Source: BOG-908 sp963795825 (GTDB lineage Bacteria > Pseudomonadota > Alphaproteobacteria > Acetobacterales > Acetobacteraceae). Taken from it: 64,000 bases of DNA. Below are positions 47,760 through 57,122 of the stretch, piece by piece. The DNA is taken from NCBI GenBank assembly GCA_963795825.1, contig CAWCIW010000003.1, positions 124,001-188,000 on the forward strand, in the 5' to 3' direction. Every line of letters begins with the position of its first letter. Position 1 is the stretch's first letter. The translations under genes and the position numbers were made by a program. The notes under the pieces are model-generated. The model ran no database searches, was not told the DNA's origin, and saw only the letters and a list, made by a program, of their open reading frames with translations.

Positions 47760-48550
47760 ACCCCAGCCGCAATCCGACACACATCCAGCGCCGCCGGACA
47801 CCCGGGATGCCGCGTCAGCAGAGGCGTCTGTCGCCGTATCGCATCGCGCACCCGATCGTCCCGCCGCACCACCCCCGCCAGCAGCGGCGCCTGCCCGAGG
47901 AACTGCGTGCAGGCGCGCGCCAGCGTGGCGAACGTCCGTTCGCCGCTCGCCGCCGTGGCCGCCTGGTTCACCACCACGCGCGCATCCGGCACGCGGCCGA
48001 TGGCGGCGCAGTCCGCGGCGTGCAGCTTGAGCACGGCATAGGCGTCGGTCAGCGAGGTGGGCTCGTCCGTGGCGACCACGAACAGCGTGTCCGCCCACGC
48101 GGCGAGCGTGCGGTTCGCGGCATCGAGGCCGGCGCCGAGATCGACCAGCAGCGTGGGGAAATCCTGCGCGGCCAGGCTCTCCAGCAGCCAGTCCAGCGTG
48201 GCGGGCGGCAGCGTGGCCAGCGAGCCGGAGCCGGAACGGCCGGGCAGGATGTGGAAGCCGCCGGTGGGGAAATAGGTGGTGGCCTGGGCCATCTGGACGC
48301 GGCCGGACAGTACGCCGGCCAGGTCCTGCGCCGGATTGAGGCCGAGCTGTATGTCGATGTTCGCGAGGCCGAAATCGCCGTCTGCCAGCAGGACGCGGCC
48401 GCCCGCCTGCGCTAGCGCGTGGGCCAGGGTGATGGAGAACCAGGTTTTGCCGACGCCGCCTTTGCCGGAGGCCACGGCGATGCGGCGCGGCCCCGGATGC
48501 GGCTGGGGGTGCGGCGCCGGGCGCGCGGCTGGTTGGGGCACGCTATTCAT
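47756..48550 (-). CDS. flhG: MinD/ParA-like flagellar-number ATPase FlhG
   Basis: 264 residues from ATG 48550 (MNSVPQPAARPAP). Deviant Walker A RIAVASGKGGVGKTWFSITL, switch VLLADGDFGLANIDIQLGLN with the characteristic D-x-D-x-GLAN, and TLLVDLGAGLDAANRTLAAW. In polarly flagellated bacteria FlhG (FleN/MinD2/YlxH) controls flagellar number with FlhF, which lies directly upstream and overlaps. The proline-rich N-terminus could be the segment that activates the FlhF GTPase. No other flagellar gene lies in the window. Confidence 0.88.
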   Translation of the reverse strand: MNSVPQPAARPAPHPQPHPGPRRIAVASGKGGVGKTWFSITLAHALAQAGGRVLLADGDFGLANIDIQLGLNPAQDLAGVLSGRVQMAQATTYFPTGGFHILPGRSGSGSLATLPPATLDWLLESLAAQDFPTLLVDLGAGLDAANRTLAAWADTLFVVATDEPTSLTDAYAVLKLHAADCAAIGRVPDARVVVNQAATAASGERTFATLARACTQFLGQAPLLAGVVRRDDRVRDAIRRQTPLLTRHPGCPAALDVCRIAAGV

Positions 48551-49622
48551 AGGGCTGCATGTTCCGTGCTGCGGCATGGGCGCGCGCCGAGGGAAAGACC
48601 GGCGCGCGCAGGCTGGGCTGCGGCGGGGTGGGTAGGTCCGCGCTTGGCTGGGGCCGGCCTTGATGATCCAGGCCTGGGTGGACCGCGGCGGGACGGTCCG
48701 GGCCCGGTGGAAGGTGGCGGGCCGGCGGCTGGGCGCGCAGCAGGCGCTCGGCGAGGAAAGCGGGCGTGAGCGTCGCCAGCCCGTCAGTGGCGCCGGTGCC
48801 TATGCCGGCCTCGGTGAGCGTGAGGCCAGGCCCGGCCGGGTCCGCCACGGCCAGAACGCTGCCCAGGCGGCGCGCAATGTCCAGCCGCGTCGGCAGCAGA
48901 TGGGTGATGCCCAGCCCGGCGAACACCGTGGCCTGCTCGGCCGCCTCCTCGGGATGCGCGCCGGCCTGCATCACCAGCACAGGCAGCGCGCGGGCCGCCG
49001 CGATCAACGCGGCGAGCTGCTCCGTCTCTCCGGGTTCGAACGGGTTGATGCCGGACGTGTCGATAAGCACGGGCACGCCGGGTGCGGCTTCGGCGAGCGC
49101 GCGGGTGAGCGTCGCGGGCGTGCTGGCGGCCAGCAGGGTGAGGCCGAGCAGGCGCGTATAGGCGGCCAGTTCCTCGGCGCCGCCGGCCCGCCTGCCATCC
49201 GCGGTGATCACCAGAGGGCGCGTGCCGGCGAGCACCAGCCTGGTTGCCAGCCGCGCCACAGTAAGGGTTTTGCCTGCGCCTGGCAGGCCGGCGAGCAGCA
49301 GGGGTGCGGCGCCCTCCAGCACCAGCGGCGCGAACCGCAGGGTGTGCTGCAGGCGGCCGGCGAGATCGGGGCCGGCGAGCCGGCTGGCAAGAGCGGCCGG
49401 CACCGCGTGGTAGCTTGCATCCAGCACGTTGACCGGTGCGGGCGGCGGCTGGGCGGGCGCGTGGCATACCGGCGGTTCGTCCGGCTGGTCCAGCGCGGCG
49501 GTCAGCTCGATGCCGTCCGGCACGCGCTTGGACGAGAGTATCAGGGCCTCGGGCCCCAGCTCTTCGCGGAGCTGGGCCATCGCCTGGGCCATGGTGGCCG
49601 CACGATAGAGTTTGAGGCGCAT
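48543..49622 (-). CDS. flhF: Flagellar biosynthesis GTPase FlhF (SRP-like)
   Basis: 359 residues from ATG 49622 (MRLKLYRAATMAQAMAQLRE). The N-terminus with ELGPEALILSSKRVPDGIEL matches FlhF B domains. The G domain has P-loop GLPGAGKTLTVARLATRLV, switch ITADGRRAGGAEELAAYTRL, VLIDTSGINPF (D-T-x-G) and PTRLDIARRLG (TKxD-type). FlhF recruits the flagellar basal body to the pole. The C-terminus is proline-rich (TPPQPSLRAPVFPS). The gene overlaps flhG by 8 bp. It lacks its usual neighbour flhA within the window: the next upstream gene is a divergent oxidoreductase. Confidence 0.85.
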   Translation of the reverse strand: MRLKLYRAATMAQAMAQLREELGPEALILSSKRVPDGIELTAALDQPDEPPVCHAPAQPPPAPVNVLDASYHAVPAALASRLAGPDLAGRLQHTLRFAPLVLEGAAPLLLAGLPGAGKTLTVARLATRLVLAGTRPLVITADGRRAGGAEELAAYTRLLGLTLLAASTPATLTRALAEAAPGVPVLIDTSGINPFEPGETEQLAALIAAARALPVLVMQAGAHPEEAAEQATVFAGLGITHLLPTRLDIARRLGSVLAVADPAGPGLTLTEAGIGTGATDGLATLTPAFLAERLLRAQPPARHLPPGPDRPAAVHPGLDHQGRPQPSADLPTPPQPSLRAPVFPSARAHAAARNMQPYE

Positions 49623-49777
49623 GGCGGCGGTTATAGGCCGAGTGTGTTGCCAAAGCGTTTCGGTTCTGCCGGCCGGGACGGCAGGAAGCGGTCCCGCCGG
49701 GATGCACCTCGGCCGGCCGGTTTTGCACACCGGCGCGGGCGGGCGCAAAACGGCGGCAACGCTCTGGAGACTATACC

Positions 49778-50911
49778 ATGACTGACGAACTGCGCGGCCT
49801 CGAGCTGCGCTCCTGCGTGTCCGCCGGCGGCGAACTGCTGCTCAGCCTCGAGGAGACCACCGCGCCGGCGCCCGGGCCCGACGAGGTGGTGGTCCAGGTG
49901 CAGGCCGCGCCGATCAACCCGTCCGACCTCGGGCTGCTGCTCGGCCCGGCCGCCCCGGCAAGCCTCGCCACAGGCGAGCGCAACGGTCGCCCGACCCTGA
50001 CCGGACCGATCCCGCCGGCGGCGATGGGCGGCCTGGCCGCGCGGCTCGGCCAGTCGCTGCCCGTGGGCAACGAAGGTGCGGGCACCGTGGTGCGCGCCGG
50101 CACCGGTGCGGCGGCGCAGGCATTGCTCGGCAAACGCGTCGGCATGTGGGGCGGCGCGATGTATACGCAGTACCGCACGGTTTCGGTGCACGCCTGCCAG
50201 ATGCTGCCGGACGGCGCATCCGTGGCTGACGGCGCCTCGATGTTCGTCAATCCGCTCACCGCGCTGGCAATGACGGAGACGATGCGCGCGGAAGGCCATA
50301 CCGCGCTCGTGCACACCGCGGCCGCGTCCAATCTGGGCCAGATGCTGAACCGCATCTGCCTGGCCGACGGCATACAATTGGTAAACATCGTGCGCAGCAC
50401 AGCGCAGGCGCAGATCCTGCACAAACTCGGCGCCAAACACGTGCTCGACAGCACGGTGCCGGATTTCGCCGCCCACCTCGCCGACGCGATGGCAGAAACC
50501 GGCGCCACGATCGCGTTCGACGCAATCGGCGGCGGCACCCTGGCCAACACCATCCTGCAGGCGATGGAAGCCGCTGCGAACCGCAATGCCGCCGCCTACA
50601 GCCGCTACGGCTCGAACGTGTTCAAGCAAGTGTATATCTACGGAATGCTCGATACCGGACCCACGACGCTGGACCGCTATTACGGGTTCGCCTGGGGCGT
50701 CAGCGGGTTCCTGCTCACACCGTTCCTGGCGAAGATCGGCCGCGATGGGTTGGCGACGTTGCAGGATCGTGTGCGCCGCGAGCTTACTACCACGTTTGCC
50801 AGTGCTTATACGGACACGATTTCCCTGGCGGATATGCTGCGGCCGGAGATCGTTGCGGCTTATGCGCGCAAGGCTACGGGGCAGAAGTTCTTGGTCGATC
50901 CTGGCAGGTGA
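49778..50911 (+). CDS. Zinc-less alcohol dehydrogenase / quinone oxidoreductase-like enzyme
   Basis: 377 residues, intact. Medium-chain dehydrogenase/reductase fold: GroES-like N-terminal part with EVVVQVQAAPINPSDLGLLL, GNEGAGTVVRAGTGAAAQAL and nucleotide-binding part with TALVHTAAASNLGQMLNRIC. No catalytic-zinc cysteine/histidine pattern is seen, so it belongs to the quinone-oxidoreductase-like group, probably NADPH-dependent. The substrate is unknown. A C-terminal extension (RYYGFAWGVSGFLLTPFLAK) is found in this subfamily. Repeat R22 begins right after the TGA. Confidence 0.82.
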   Translation: MTDELRGLELRSCVSAGGELLLSLEETTAPAPGPDEVVVQVQAAPINPSDLGLLLGPAAPASLATGERNGRPTLTGPIPPAAMGGLAARLGQSLPVGNEGAGTVVRAGTGAAAQALLGKRVGMWGGAMYTQYRTVSVHACQMLPDGASVADGASMFVNPLTALAMTETMRAEGHTALVHTAAASNLGQMLNRICLADGIQLVNIVRSTAQAQILHKLGAKHVLDSTVPDFAAHLADAMAETGATIAFDAIGGGTLANTILQAMEAAANRNAAAYSRYGSNVFKQVYIYGMLDTGPTTLDRYYGFAWGVSGFLLTPFLAKIGRDGLATLQDRVRRELTTTFASAYTDTISLADMLRPEIVAAYARKATGQKFLVDPGR

Positions 50912-50960
50912 GGGAGAAGGCCTTCTTTTTCGAGAAAAAGAAGCAAAAAGCTTTTGCTCC
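50912..50960. repeat. IPE single left arm R22
   Basis: GGCCTTCTTTTTCGAGAAAA then AAGCTTTTGCTCCCTGTCGG. The flank TCCCTGTCGGGGG matches R13. The matching right arm (R23) is 455 bp away, with a gene fragment in between. Confidence 0.82.
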
Positions 50961-50985
50961 CTGTCGGGGGTTGGGGATGGGTCGG

Positions 50986-51330
50986 TTACCTGGCGGCTTG
51001 TTTTATCGAGGCGGCGTAGGAACGTTCCAGATCAGGGCTGGTGATTTCGTCGGCGCCGGCCACCAGCGCCCAGCTTGGTTTCACTCTATAGGCTGGCGCG
51101 GTGATCTTCGTGGTGAACACCGCCGCGGCGGTAGCGATCTGCGCGTATGATTTTAACGCGGCTTGCGACTTCGCCCTGTCGGCTGCGAACAGTGCGAGGA
51201 AGCGCGCGGGGTCGAGATAGGTGAAGCCGTCCGGAATCTTTTCCATCGCGTGCGCGCGGCTCAGCGCGGTGCCGTTGCCGGCTTCGGTTTCGCCAGCCTC
51301 CGGCTCGTGCAAAGCAATATAGACAAGCAA
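50986..51330 (-). pseudogene. Alpha/beta-hydrolase C-terminal fragment
   Basis: 114 codons open in frame. The text reads LVYIALHEPEAGETEAGNGT, DGFTYLDPARFLALFAADRA, FTTKITAPAYRVKPSWALVA and ADEITSPDLERSYAA. This is the C-terminal half of a small alpha/beta hydrolase, including the region of the catalytic aspartate/histidine (GADEIT). The part with the nucleophile elbow (GxSxG) is absent upstream, where 84 bp of unrelated sequence and the IPE right arm R23 follow. I take it as a truncated remnant lying between two IPE arms. Confidence 0.7.
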
Positions 51331-51414
51331 CCTTGCTGTTATCGCCGGCTTATTTCGCCCCCGGCAACGCCGGTTACGCCAAAGCGCATAACCAGCAAAA
51401 CCGCGACAGCACCA

Positions 51415-51465
51415 TCAAAAGTCTTTTGCTTCTTTTCTTCAGAAAAGAAGGCCTTGCCTAACTTA
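51415..51465. repeat. IPE single right arm R23
   Basis: TCAAAAGTCTTTTGCTTC then CTTCAGAAAAGAAGGCCTTG: loop CTTCAG with pairing kept. The stop of the oxidoreductase gene (TAA) is at its edge. Confidence 0.82.
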
Positions 51466-54400
51466 CTTTCCTGAAAACGCCACCAACAACCCAGGCAACG
51501 CGTCCCGAACCCGAGCCACAGAAGCCTCCTTCACCACGTCATACCCGCGCACCTGGTCATGCGCCCGCAACACCGCCTCGGCCGCCGCCAGATTATCGAC
51601 GCGCAGCCCACCCAGAACCGTATCGACCAGCGCCACATACTCGCCGATCAGCGCGCGCTCCATACGCCGGTGCGCGCCATATCCGAACACATCCAAAGGC
51701 GTGCCGCGCAGTCCGCGCAACCGCGCCAGCACCGCAAACCCGCTGCCCATCGCACTGCCGAAGCGGCTCTTGCGCGGCCGGCCGGTGCGGGCATCGCGCC
51801 GCGCGATCAGCGGCGGCGCCAGGTTGTAGCCCACGGTGTAGTCGCCTTCGAAGTTCTCGCGCAGACGCTTGGCAAAGCCGGGATCTGTCATCAGCCGGCC
51901 CACTTCGTATTCGTCCTTGTAGGTCATCAGCTTGGCCGCCACCTGCGCCACCGCGCGCGACAACCTGCCGTCCGCGCCGGGCAACCCGGCCTCGGCGGCT
52001 TCCACGCGCGCCACCAGATCGCGGTAGCGCACGGGCATGCGCCTCGCCGCCCCAGGCGCGCAGGCGGGGCATGCGGTCGGCGAGCAGGTCGCCGAGCGTG
52101 TCCGGAATCTGGGCTTCCTCGTGGCCGCGCAGCCAGGTGGCGGCCAGGTCCGGGCGGGCGGCGGCGATGCGGCCGAGGCCGAACGCGCGCTTGTTCATGT
52201 CGATCTCGGTGCGGTTCAGCTCGATAGCGCGCATGATGTTTTCCGCCTGCAGCGGGATCAGGCCGCGCTGCCAGGCGTAGCCCACCAGGAAGAGGTTGGC
52301 GCCCACCGCATTGCCGAGCATCACCTGGGCGATGCGGGTGGCGTCGATGCTCATCACGCGCTCCTGGTCGGCGCGCGGCATCACCTTGGCCAGCAGCGGG
52401 TCGAAGCTGAGGTCGAGGTCCGCCTGGCGGGCGAACATCGCGTTCGGCGAGACGAAGCGGTTGAGCAGCACCGCGCTGCGGCCGTGGCCGAGCTTGGCCA
52501 GTGTTTCGGGGATCGCCACCACCATCGGGTCGGCGCCGATCACCAGGTCCACGTCGCCGTTCGGGATACGCGGCGAGTGGCGCTCGGCGCCGTCGCCCAG
52601 GCGGAGATGGCTGGTCACCGAGCCGTTGCGCTGGGCCAGGCCGGAATTGTCGAGCACGGTCAGCAGCAGGCCCTGCAGATGGGCCGCCATGCCGAGCAGG
52701 GCGGCCACCGTCACCACGCCCTGACCGCCGATGCCGGCGAGCAGCATGTTGTACACCTCGCCGATGCGCGGCAGCGCGGGTTCGGGCAGGCCGGCGATCA
52801 GCGCCTGTTCGCCGGCCAGCGGATCGGCCGCGTCGTCATCGGCTTCGGGCCGCGCGCGCACACGGCCGCCCTTGATGGTGATGAAGCTCGGGCAGAGCCC
52901 CTTCACGCAGGAGAAATCCTTGTTGCACACGGTCTGGTTGATGCGGCGCTTGCGCCCCAAGCGCGGTCTCCAGCGGCTCGATGGCGATGCAGTTGGATTG
53001 CACGCCGCAATCGCCGCAGCCCTCGCAGATCTCGGGGTGGATGAACACGCGCTCGTTGGGGTCCTTGAGCGTGCCGCGCTTGCGCATGCGGCGGCTCTCG
53101 GTGGCGCAGGCCTGTTCGTAGATGATGGCGCTGACGCCGTCATAGTCGCGCAGTTCGCGCTGCACCGCGTCGAGGTCCTCGCGCGGGTGGAAGCTGACGA
53201 TGCCGGGATAGTCGGCGCGGTTGTGGCGGGTCACGTCGTCGGTCACCAGCGCCACGCGCTGGCAGCCTTCCGCGGTGAGCTGTGCGGCCACGTGCGGGCC
53301 GGTGATCTGGCCGGCGAACTGCTCGCCCTCCACGGTCTGGCCGCCTGTCATGGCGATCGCGCCGTTGAGCAGGATTTTGTAGGTGATGCGCGATTTGGCG
53401 GCGATGGCGGCGCGCACGGCCAGCAGGCCGGAGTGGAAATACGTGCCGTCGCCGAGGTTCTGGAACATGTGCGGCGTGTCGGTGAACGGCGCCTGGCCGA
53501 TCCATTGCGCGCCCTCGCCGCCCATGTGGGTGGCGGTCATCGTGTGACGCTCCGGCATCGCGGCCGCCATGATGTGGCAGCCGATGCCGGCGCCGGCGAT
53601 CGAGCCGTCCGGCACCACGGTGGAGGTGTTGTGCGGGCAGCCGGCGCAGAAGCTCGGCGGGCGCAGCAGGTCCTTCACGCCGTACGAGATGGTGGGGATG
53701 CCGGTCTCGAGCTTCTTGATGGTGGCGAAGCGGGCGCGCAGGGCGTCGTCCTCGATGCGGCCGCGCAGGCGGCCGGCGATCACGTGCAGCAGCAGGTCCG
53801 GGTCCAGCTCGCCCACTTCGCGCAGCAGCGGACTTGCGTTCTCGTCGAGTTTGCCGGTCAGGCGCGGGCGGAGATGGGCCGGCTGGTTGTAGAGGATCGT
53901 GCTGATCTGGTCCTCGATGATCGGGTGCTTTTCCTCCACCACGAAGATCTCGTCGCACGTGGCGGCGAACGCGCGCAGGCGCTCGGGCTCCAGCGGCCAC
54001 ACCATGCCGACCTTGTACACCGCGATGCCCAGCTCGGTGCAGCGCGCTTCGGTCAGGCCGAGGCCGCGCAGCGCCTCGATCACGTCGAGATACGCCTTGC
54101 CTGTGCTGACCAGGCCGAGGCGGTTGCGCGGCGCGTGGCCCCAGGCGAGGCGGTCGAGATTGTTGGCGCGCACCCACGCCTGCGCGGCGGGGTGGCGCTG
54201 CTCGAAATGGCGCGCCTCGATGTCCAGCGCGCTGCCGTTGCGGGCGCGCAGTCCCAGGCCGCCCTCGGGCATCGCGAAATCGGTGGGCAGGAGGAACGGC
54301 AGCGTGTCCATGTCGGCGGGGATCGATGCGCCGCCCTCCACCGTGTCGGTGAGCGCCTTCATGCCGATCCAGCAGCCGGAGTAGCGGCTCATCGACCAGG

Positions 54401-55007
54401 CTGCGAGGCCGTATGCGACGAGTTCCTCCACCGTGCTGGGATTGAGCACCGGCATGCCGAAATGGATCAGCGCGAGGTCGCTTTGGTGGGCGAGTGTGGA
54501 GGAGCGGGCGCCGTGGTCGTCGCCGCACAGTGCGATGGCGCCGCCGTGGGCGGGCGTGCCGGCGTAGCTTGCGTGTTTCAGGACGTCGGCGGAGCGATCG
54601 ACGCCGGGGCCCTTGCCGTACCAGAGGCCGAATACGCCGTCGTGCTTCGGGTTCGGCAGCAAGCCGACCTGCTGGGAGCCCCACACGGCGGTGGCGGCCA
54701 GGTCCTCGTTGATGCCGGGCTGGAACACGATGTCATGCGCGTCGAGGTGCTTCTTGGCGGACCATAGCGCCAGGTCGTAGCCGCCGAGCGGGCTGCCGCG
54801 GTAGCCGCTGATGAAGCCCGCGGTGTTGAGGCCGGCCGCGCGGTCCCGCCGGCGTTGCAGCAGCGGCAGGCGGACCAGCGCCTGGATGCCGGTGAGGAAC
54901 ACTCTTCCGTCGAAGCGCGCGTAACGGTCGTCCAGCGTGACGGCACTCGGCTGGCGGGGCAGGCGCTTGTCCTGCAGCACGTCCATCGTTGCTGGCTCAA
55001 CGTCCAT
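51463..55007 (-). CDS. Indolepyruvate ferredoxin oxidoreductase, fused alpha-beta type, frameshifted
   Basis: About 1,180 residues. Oxidatively decarboxylates indolepyruvate and other aryl or branched 2-oxo acids with thiamine diphosphate, passing electrons to ferredoxin. ATG 55007 has AAGGA eight bases upstream. Visible parts: pyrimidine-binding N-terminus (GFISGYRGSPLGGYDLALW), thiamine-diphosphate domain (FCAGCPHNTSTVVPDGSIAG; GDGTYFHSGLLAVRAAIAA), an iron-sulfur motif (CEGCGDCGVQSNC) and the gamma-type domain (VYNMLLAGIGGQGVVTVAAL). Frameshifts near 52965 and 52040 separate the last parts, which continue to VRDALPGLLVAFSGK at 51463. All blocks are present, so it is probably functional. 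Confidence 0.93.
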
Positions 55008-55144
55008 CGGCACGGTCCTTCACACTCTGGCTCAAGTCATGAGCTAGCGTCGAGGCTGGCATTGCACAACGCGGGTTGGCAACTTCGCTGTGTTGTGCTG
55101 GTGAGGTGGTGTTTTCGGATAGGCGGGTGGGGGGTTTGCGCAAG

Positions 55145-55334
55145 GAAAGGAAGCAAGGCCTGCTTTTTTGAAAAAAAGAAGCAAAAAACTTTTGCTATGA
55201 CGCCTGCCCCGCGGCCCGGCCTGATACTGCCAGCGCAGGCGCCTGCAGACAATGCGCAGACCTCGGTGCAGGCGTCAGGAGCAAAAGCTTTTTGGTCCTT
55301 TTTCTCGAAAAAGGACTACTTTCTTCCTTCGCTT
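55145..55334. repeat. IPE copy R24, two-armed
   Basis: Left arm GGCCTGCTTTTTTGAAAAAA, one base off the usual CTTC, right arm GGTCCTTTTTCTCGAAAAAG. Core begins ATGACGCCTGCCC and ends CGGTGCAGGCGTC. Between two minus-strand genes; the remaining 130 bp before it holds nothing recognisable. Confidence 0.9.
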
Positions 55335-56277
55335 ACGCCGCCAGCGCCGTCCAAGCCCGCCGCGCCCGGTTCGCAATCGGCCGCAACACCGCCGAGAACT
55401 CCCCAGGCGCATTGCCATGCACCCACCGCAGGCACGCCGCCACCCGGCGCCGCTCCGCCGGCTCGGCGCGCACCAGGTCCAGCTCAGCCAGCAGCTCGCG
55501 CACCATCGCGTCCGACACCTGCCGCAACACCGGCAGATGCGCCGGCGCGATGCCCAGGGACAGGCATTGCGACACATAGCGGCACGCCGCCTTAGCGAAG
55601 CGGGCGGAAGCCTGTTCCGGCGCCTCGATCGCGGCGAAGAACAGCGCCCAGCATTTCACCACGTTCGCAGTATGGTTCTCCAGCGCGAACAGCTCCGACA
55701 GCAGGCAGTAGCAATACAGATCGCCGCGCCGCACGCCCTCCTTCAGGGTGCCGAGCGCGCGGCGCCGGCTCGCCTGGTCTCGCCTCGTGGCGAGCAGCAC
55801 GAGATAGATGCGGCCCAGGCGCTCGAACGCCTCCAGCGCGCCGCGCGCGGCGGCGAGCCGGTAGCAGCGCACCGCCTCGCCGGTATCCTGCAGCGCGTCG
55901 CCTTGGCCGTGCAGCGCGCGGTCGCCGGCCGCGATCAGCGCGTCCGCAGTGGGGCCGGCCTGTTCGACCGCCGGAGGATGGCCCTGCTCGGCGCCGATCT
56001 GCAGCAGCAGCCGGGTGATCTCGGCCGGCGGACAGGCGAAGAACTCCCGGTTCGGGCTCACCCGCAGGCAGCGGCGGTCCAGCTCGGCATGGATGGCGCG
56101 CTCCGCCGCGTGGCTGTCGGCAAATTCCTGCTCGTAGGCGACGATGAAAGGGGTTGCCACGCCGGTGACGCCGGACAGCTCCATGGCACGATCCTGTGGC
56201 GCGCGCGCGGTTCGGCCAACCTTGGCGATACCCGGCATCGACGAGTTCACCAGCACATAAACCCAGCCCTGTTCCAT
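55333..56277 (-). CDS. GIY-YIG-type (T5orf172/MUG113) domain fused to Sel1/TPR-like repeats
   Basis: 314 residues, intact. The N-terminal 90 residues have GWVYVLVNSSMPGIAKVGRT, PFIVAYEQEFADSHAAERAI and LRVSPNREFFACPPAEIT, the pattern of T5orf172-type nuclease-like domains (Y-x-L then K-x-G-x-T, then a late glutamate). The remainder has helical repeats (AGDRALHGQGDALQDTGEAV; RCYRLAAARGALEAFERLGR; LKEGVRRGDLYCYCLLSELF) like Sel1. Such a fusion could tie a DNA- or nucleic-acid-binding head to a protein-binding tail; function is unknown. A hairpin-forming palindrome lies just upstream. Confidence 0.68.
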   Translation of the reverse strand: MEQGWVYVLVNSSMPGIAKVGRTARAPQDRAMELSGVTGVATPFIVAYEQEFADSHAAERAIHAELDRRCLRVSPNREFFACPPAEITRLLLQIGAEQGHPPAVEQAGPTADALIAAGDRALHGQGDALQDTGEAVRCYRLAAARGALEAFERLGRIYLVLLATRRDQASRRRALGTLKEGVRRGDLYCYCLLSELFALENHTANVVKCWALFFAAIEAPEQASARFAKAACRYVSQCLSLGIAPAHLPVLRQVSDAMVRELLAELDLVRAEPAERRRVAACLRWVHGNAPGEFSAVLRPIANRARRAWTALAA

Positions 56278-56300
56278 ACTGTTTCTCCGAGATCGACCTC

Positions 56301-56331
56301 GGTTAGCGCTGTCGCAATGCGTGCGCTAACC
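56301..56331. promoter_or_regulatory. Perfect 9-bp inverted repeat upstream of the GIY-YIG-type gene
   Basis: GGTTAGCGC (56301-56309) and GCGCTAACC (56323-56331) are exact inverted partners with a 13-base spacer, starting 24 bp before the minus-strand ATG. The surrounding 250 bp between the two minus-strand genes is AT-richer than average (GAAGATACAATTACAGGTTG). Could be an operator or an mRNA leader hairpin. Confidence 0.5.
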
Positions 56332-56528
56332 GTTGGTTCAACAACCTGGAGTTACAGTGTCAGAAGGGTTTTGCTTGTGAAGGGAACGCTAGTAGAACAC
56401 CTAACGGAAGATACAATTACAGGTTGAAAACAACGCGTAATTTGTTCTCTTTTGCGTGATGTCGCGCGAAGGCGCAGGCGTGTGCGGCTCCGGTCGGCCT
56501 GCGCGCGCGCGCCGCGCACGCCCTCCCG

Positions 56529-57014
56529 TCAGAGCGCTGCCAGCACCGCTTCGGCCCGGCTGACATCGAAGTCGCCCGGCTGCTCGATGGCGAGGTGGGT
56601 CACCTTCATATCGTCGGCCACCATCGCGAAACGCTGGCTGCGCACGCCCATGCCGCGGCTGGTCAGGTCCAGCTCCAGGCCGAGCGCCTTGGTGAAAGTG
56701 GCGGAGCCATCGGCCAGCATCAGGATCGCGGGATCGACGTTCTGGGACTTCACCCAGGCGCCGAGCACGAAGGCGTCGTTGACGGCCAGGCAGGCGACGG
56801 TGTCGATCCCCTTGGCGCGAAAGGCCGCGAGGTTCTCGTTGAAGCCCGGCAGATGGCGGGCCGAGCAGGTCGGGGTGTAGGCGCCCGGCACCGCGAACAG
56901 GACGACGCGCTTGCCGCGGAACACGTCCTCGGTGGAGATCTCGCGCGGCCCGTCCGGGGTGGCGCTCATCAGCTTCATTTCGGGAAGGGTGTCGCCCTGC
57001 TTTATCATCGACAT
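56529..57014 (-). CDS. Peroxiredoxin, Prx5/AhpE-like
   Basis: 161 residues. Thiol peroxidase with the active-site motif AVPGAYTPTCSARHLPGF (peroxidatic C50) and a second cysteine in IDTVACLAVNDAFVLGAW (about residue 75). Other blocks are MLADGSATFTKALGLELDL and VTHLAIEQPGDFDVSRAEAV. It matches the atypical two-cysteine Prx5 group that reduces H2O2 and alkyl hydroperoxides using glutaredoxin or thioredoxin. Cytosolic, intact, divergent from yqgE. Confidence 0.9.
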   Translation of the reverse strand: MSMIKQGDTLPEMKLMSATPDGPREISTEDVFRGKRVVLFAVPGAYTPTCSARHLPGFNENLAAFRAKGIDTVACLAVNDAFVLGAWVKSQNVDPAILMLADGSATFTKALGLELDLTSRGMGVRSQRFAMVADDMKVTHLAIEQPGDFDVSRAEAVLAAL

Positions 57015-57122
57015 GGTCTCCGGTGGTGGCAGGGGAACCTCTACGGGCTCGGTTACGCTGTGTCACCGGGGGGTAGCTGGCGCGCGGCGGGACACGCCCC
57101 ATTTCATCTTCAATATCGACAG

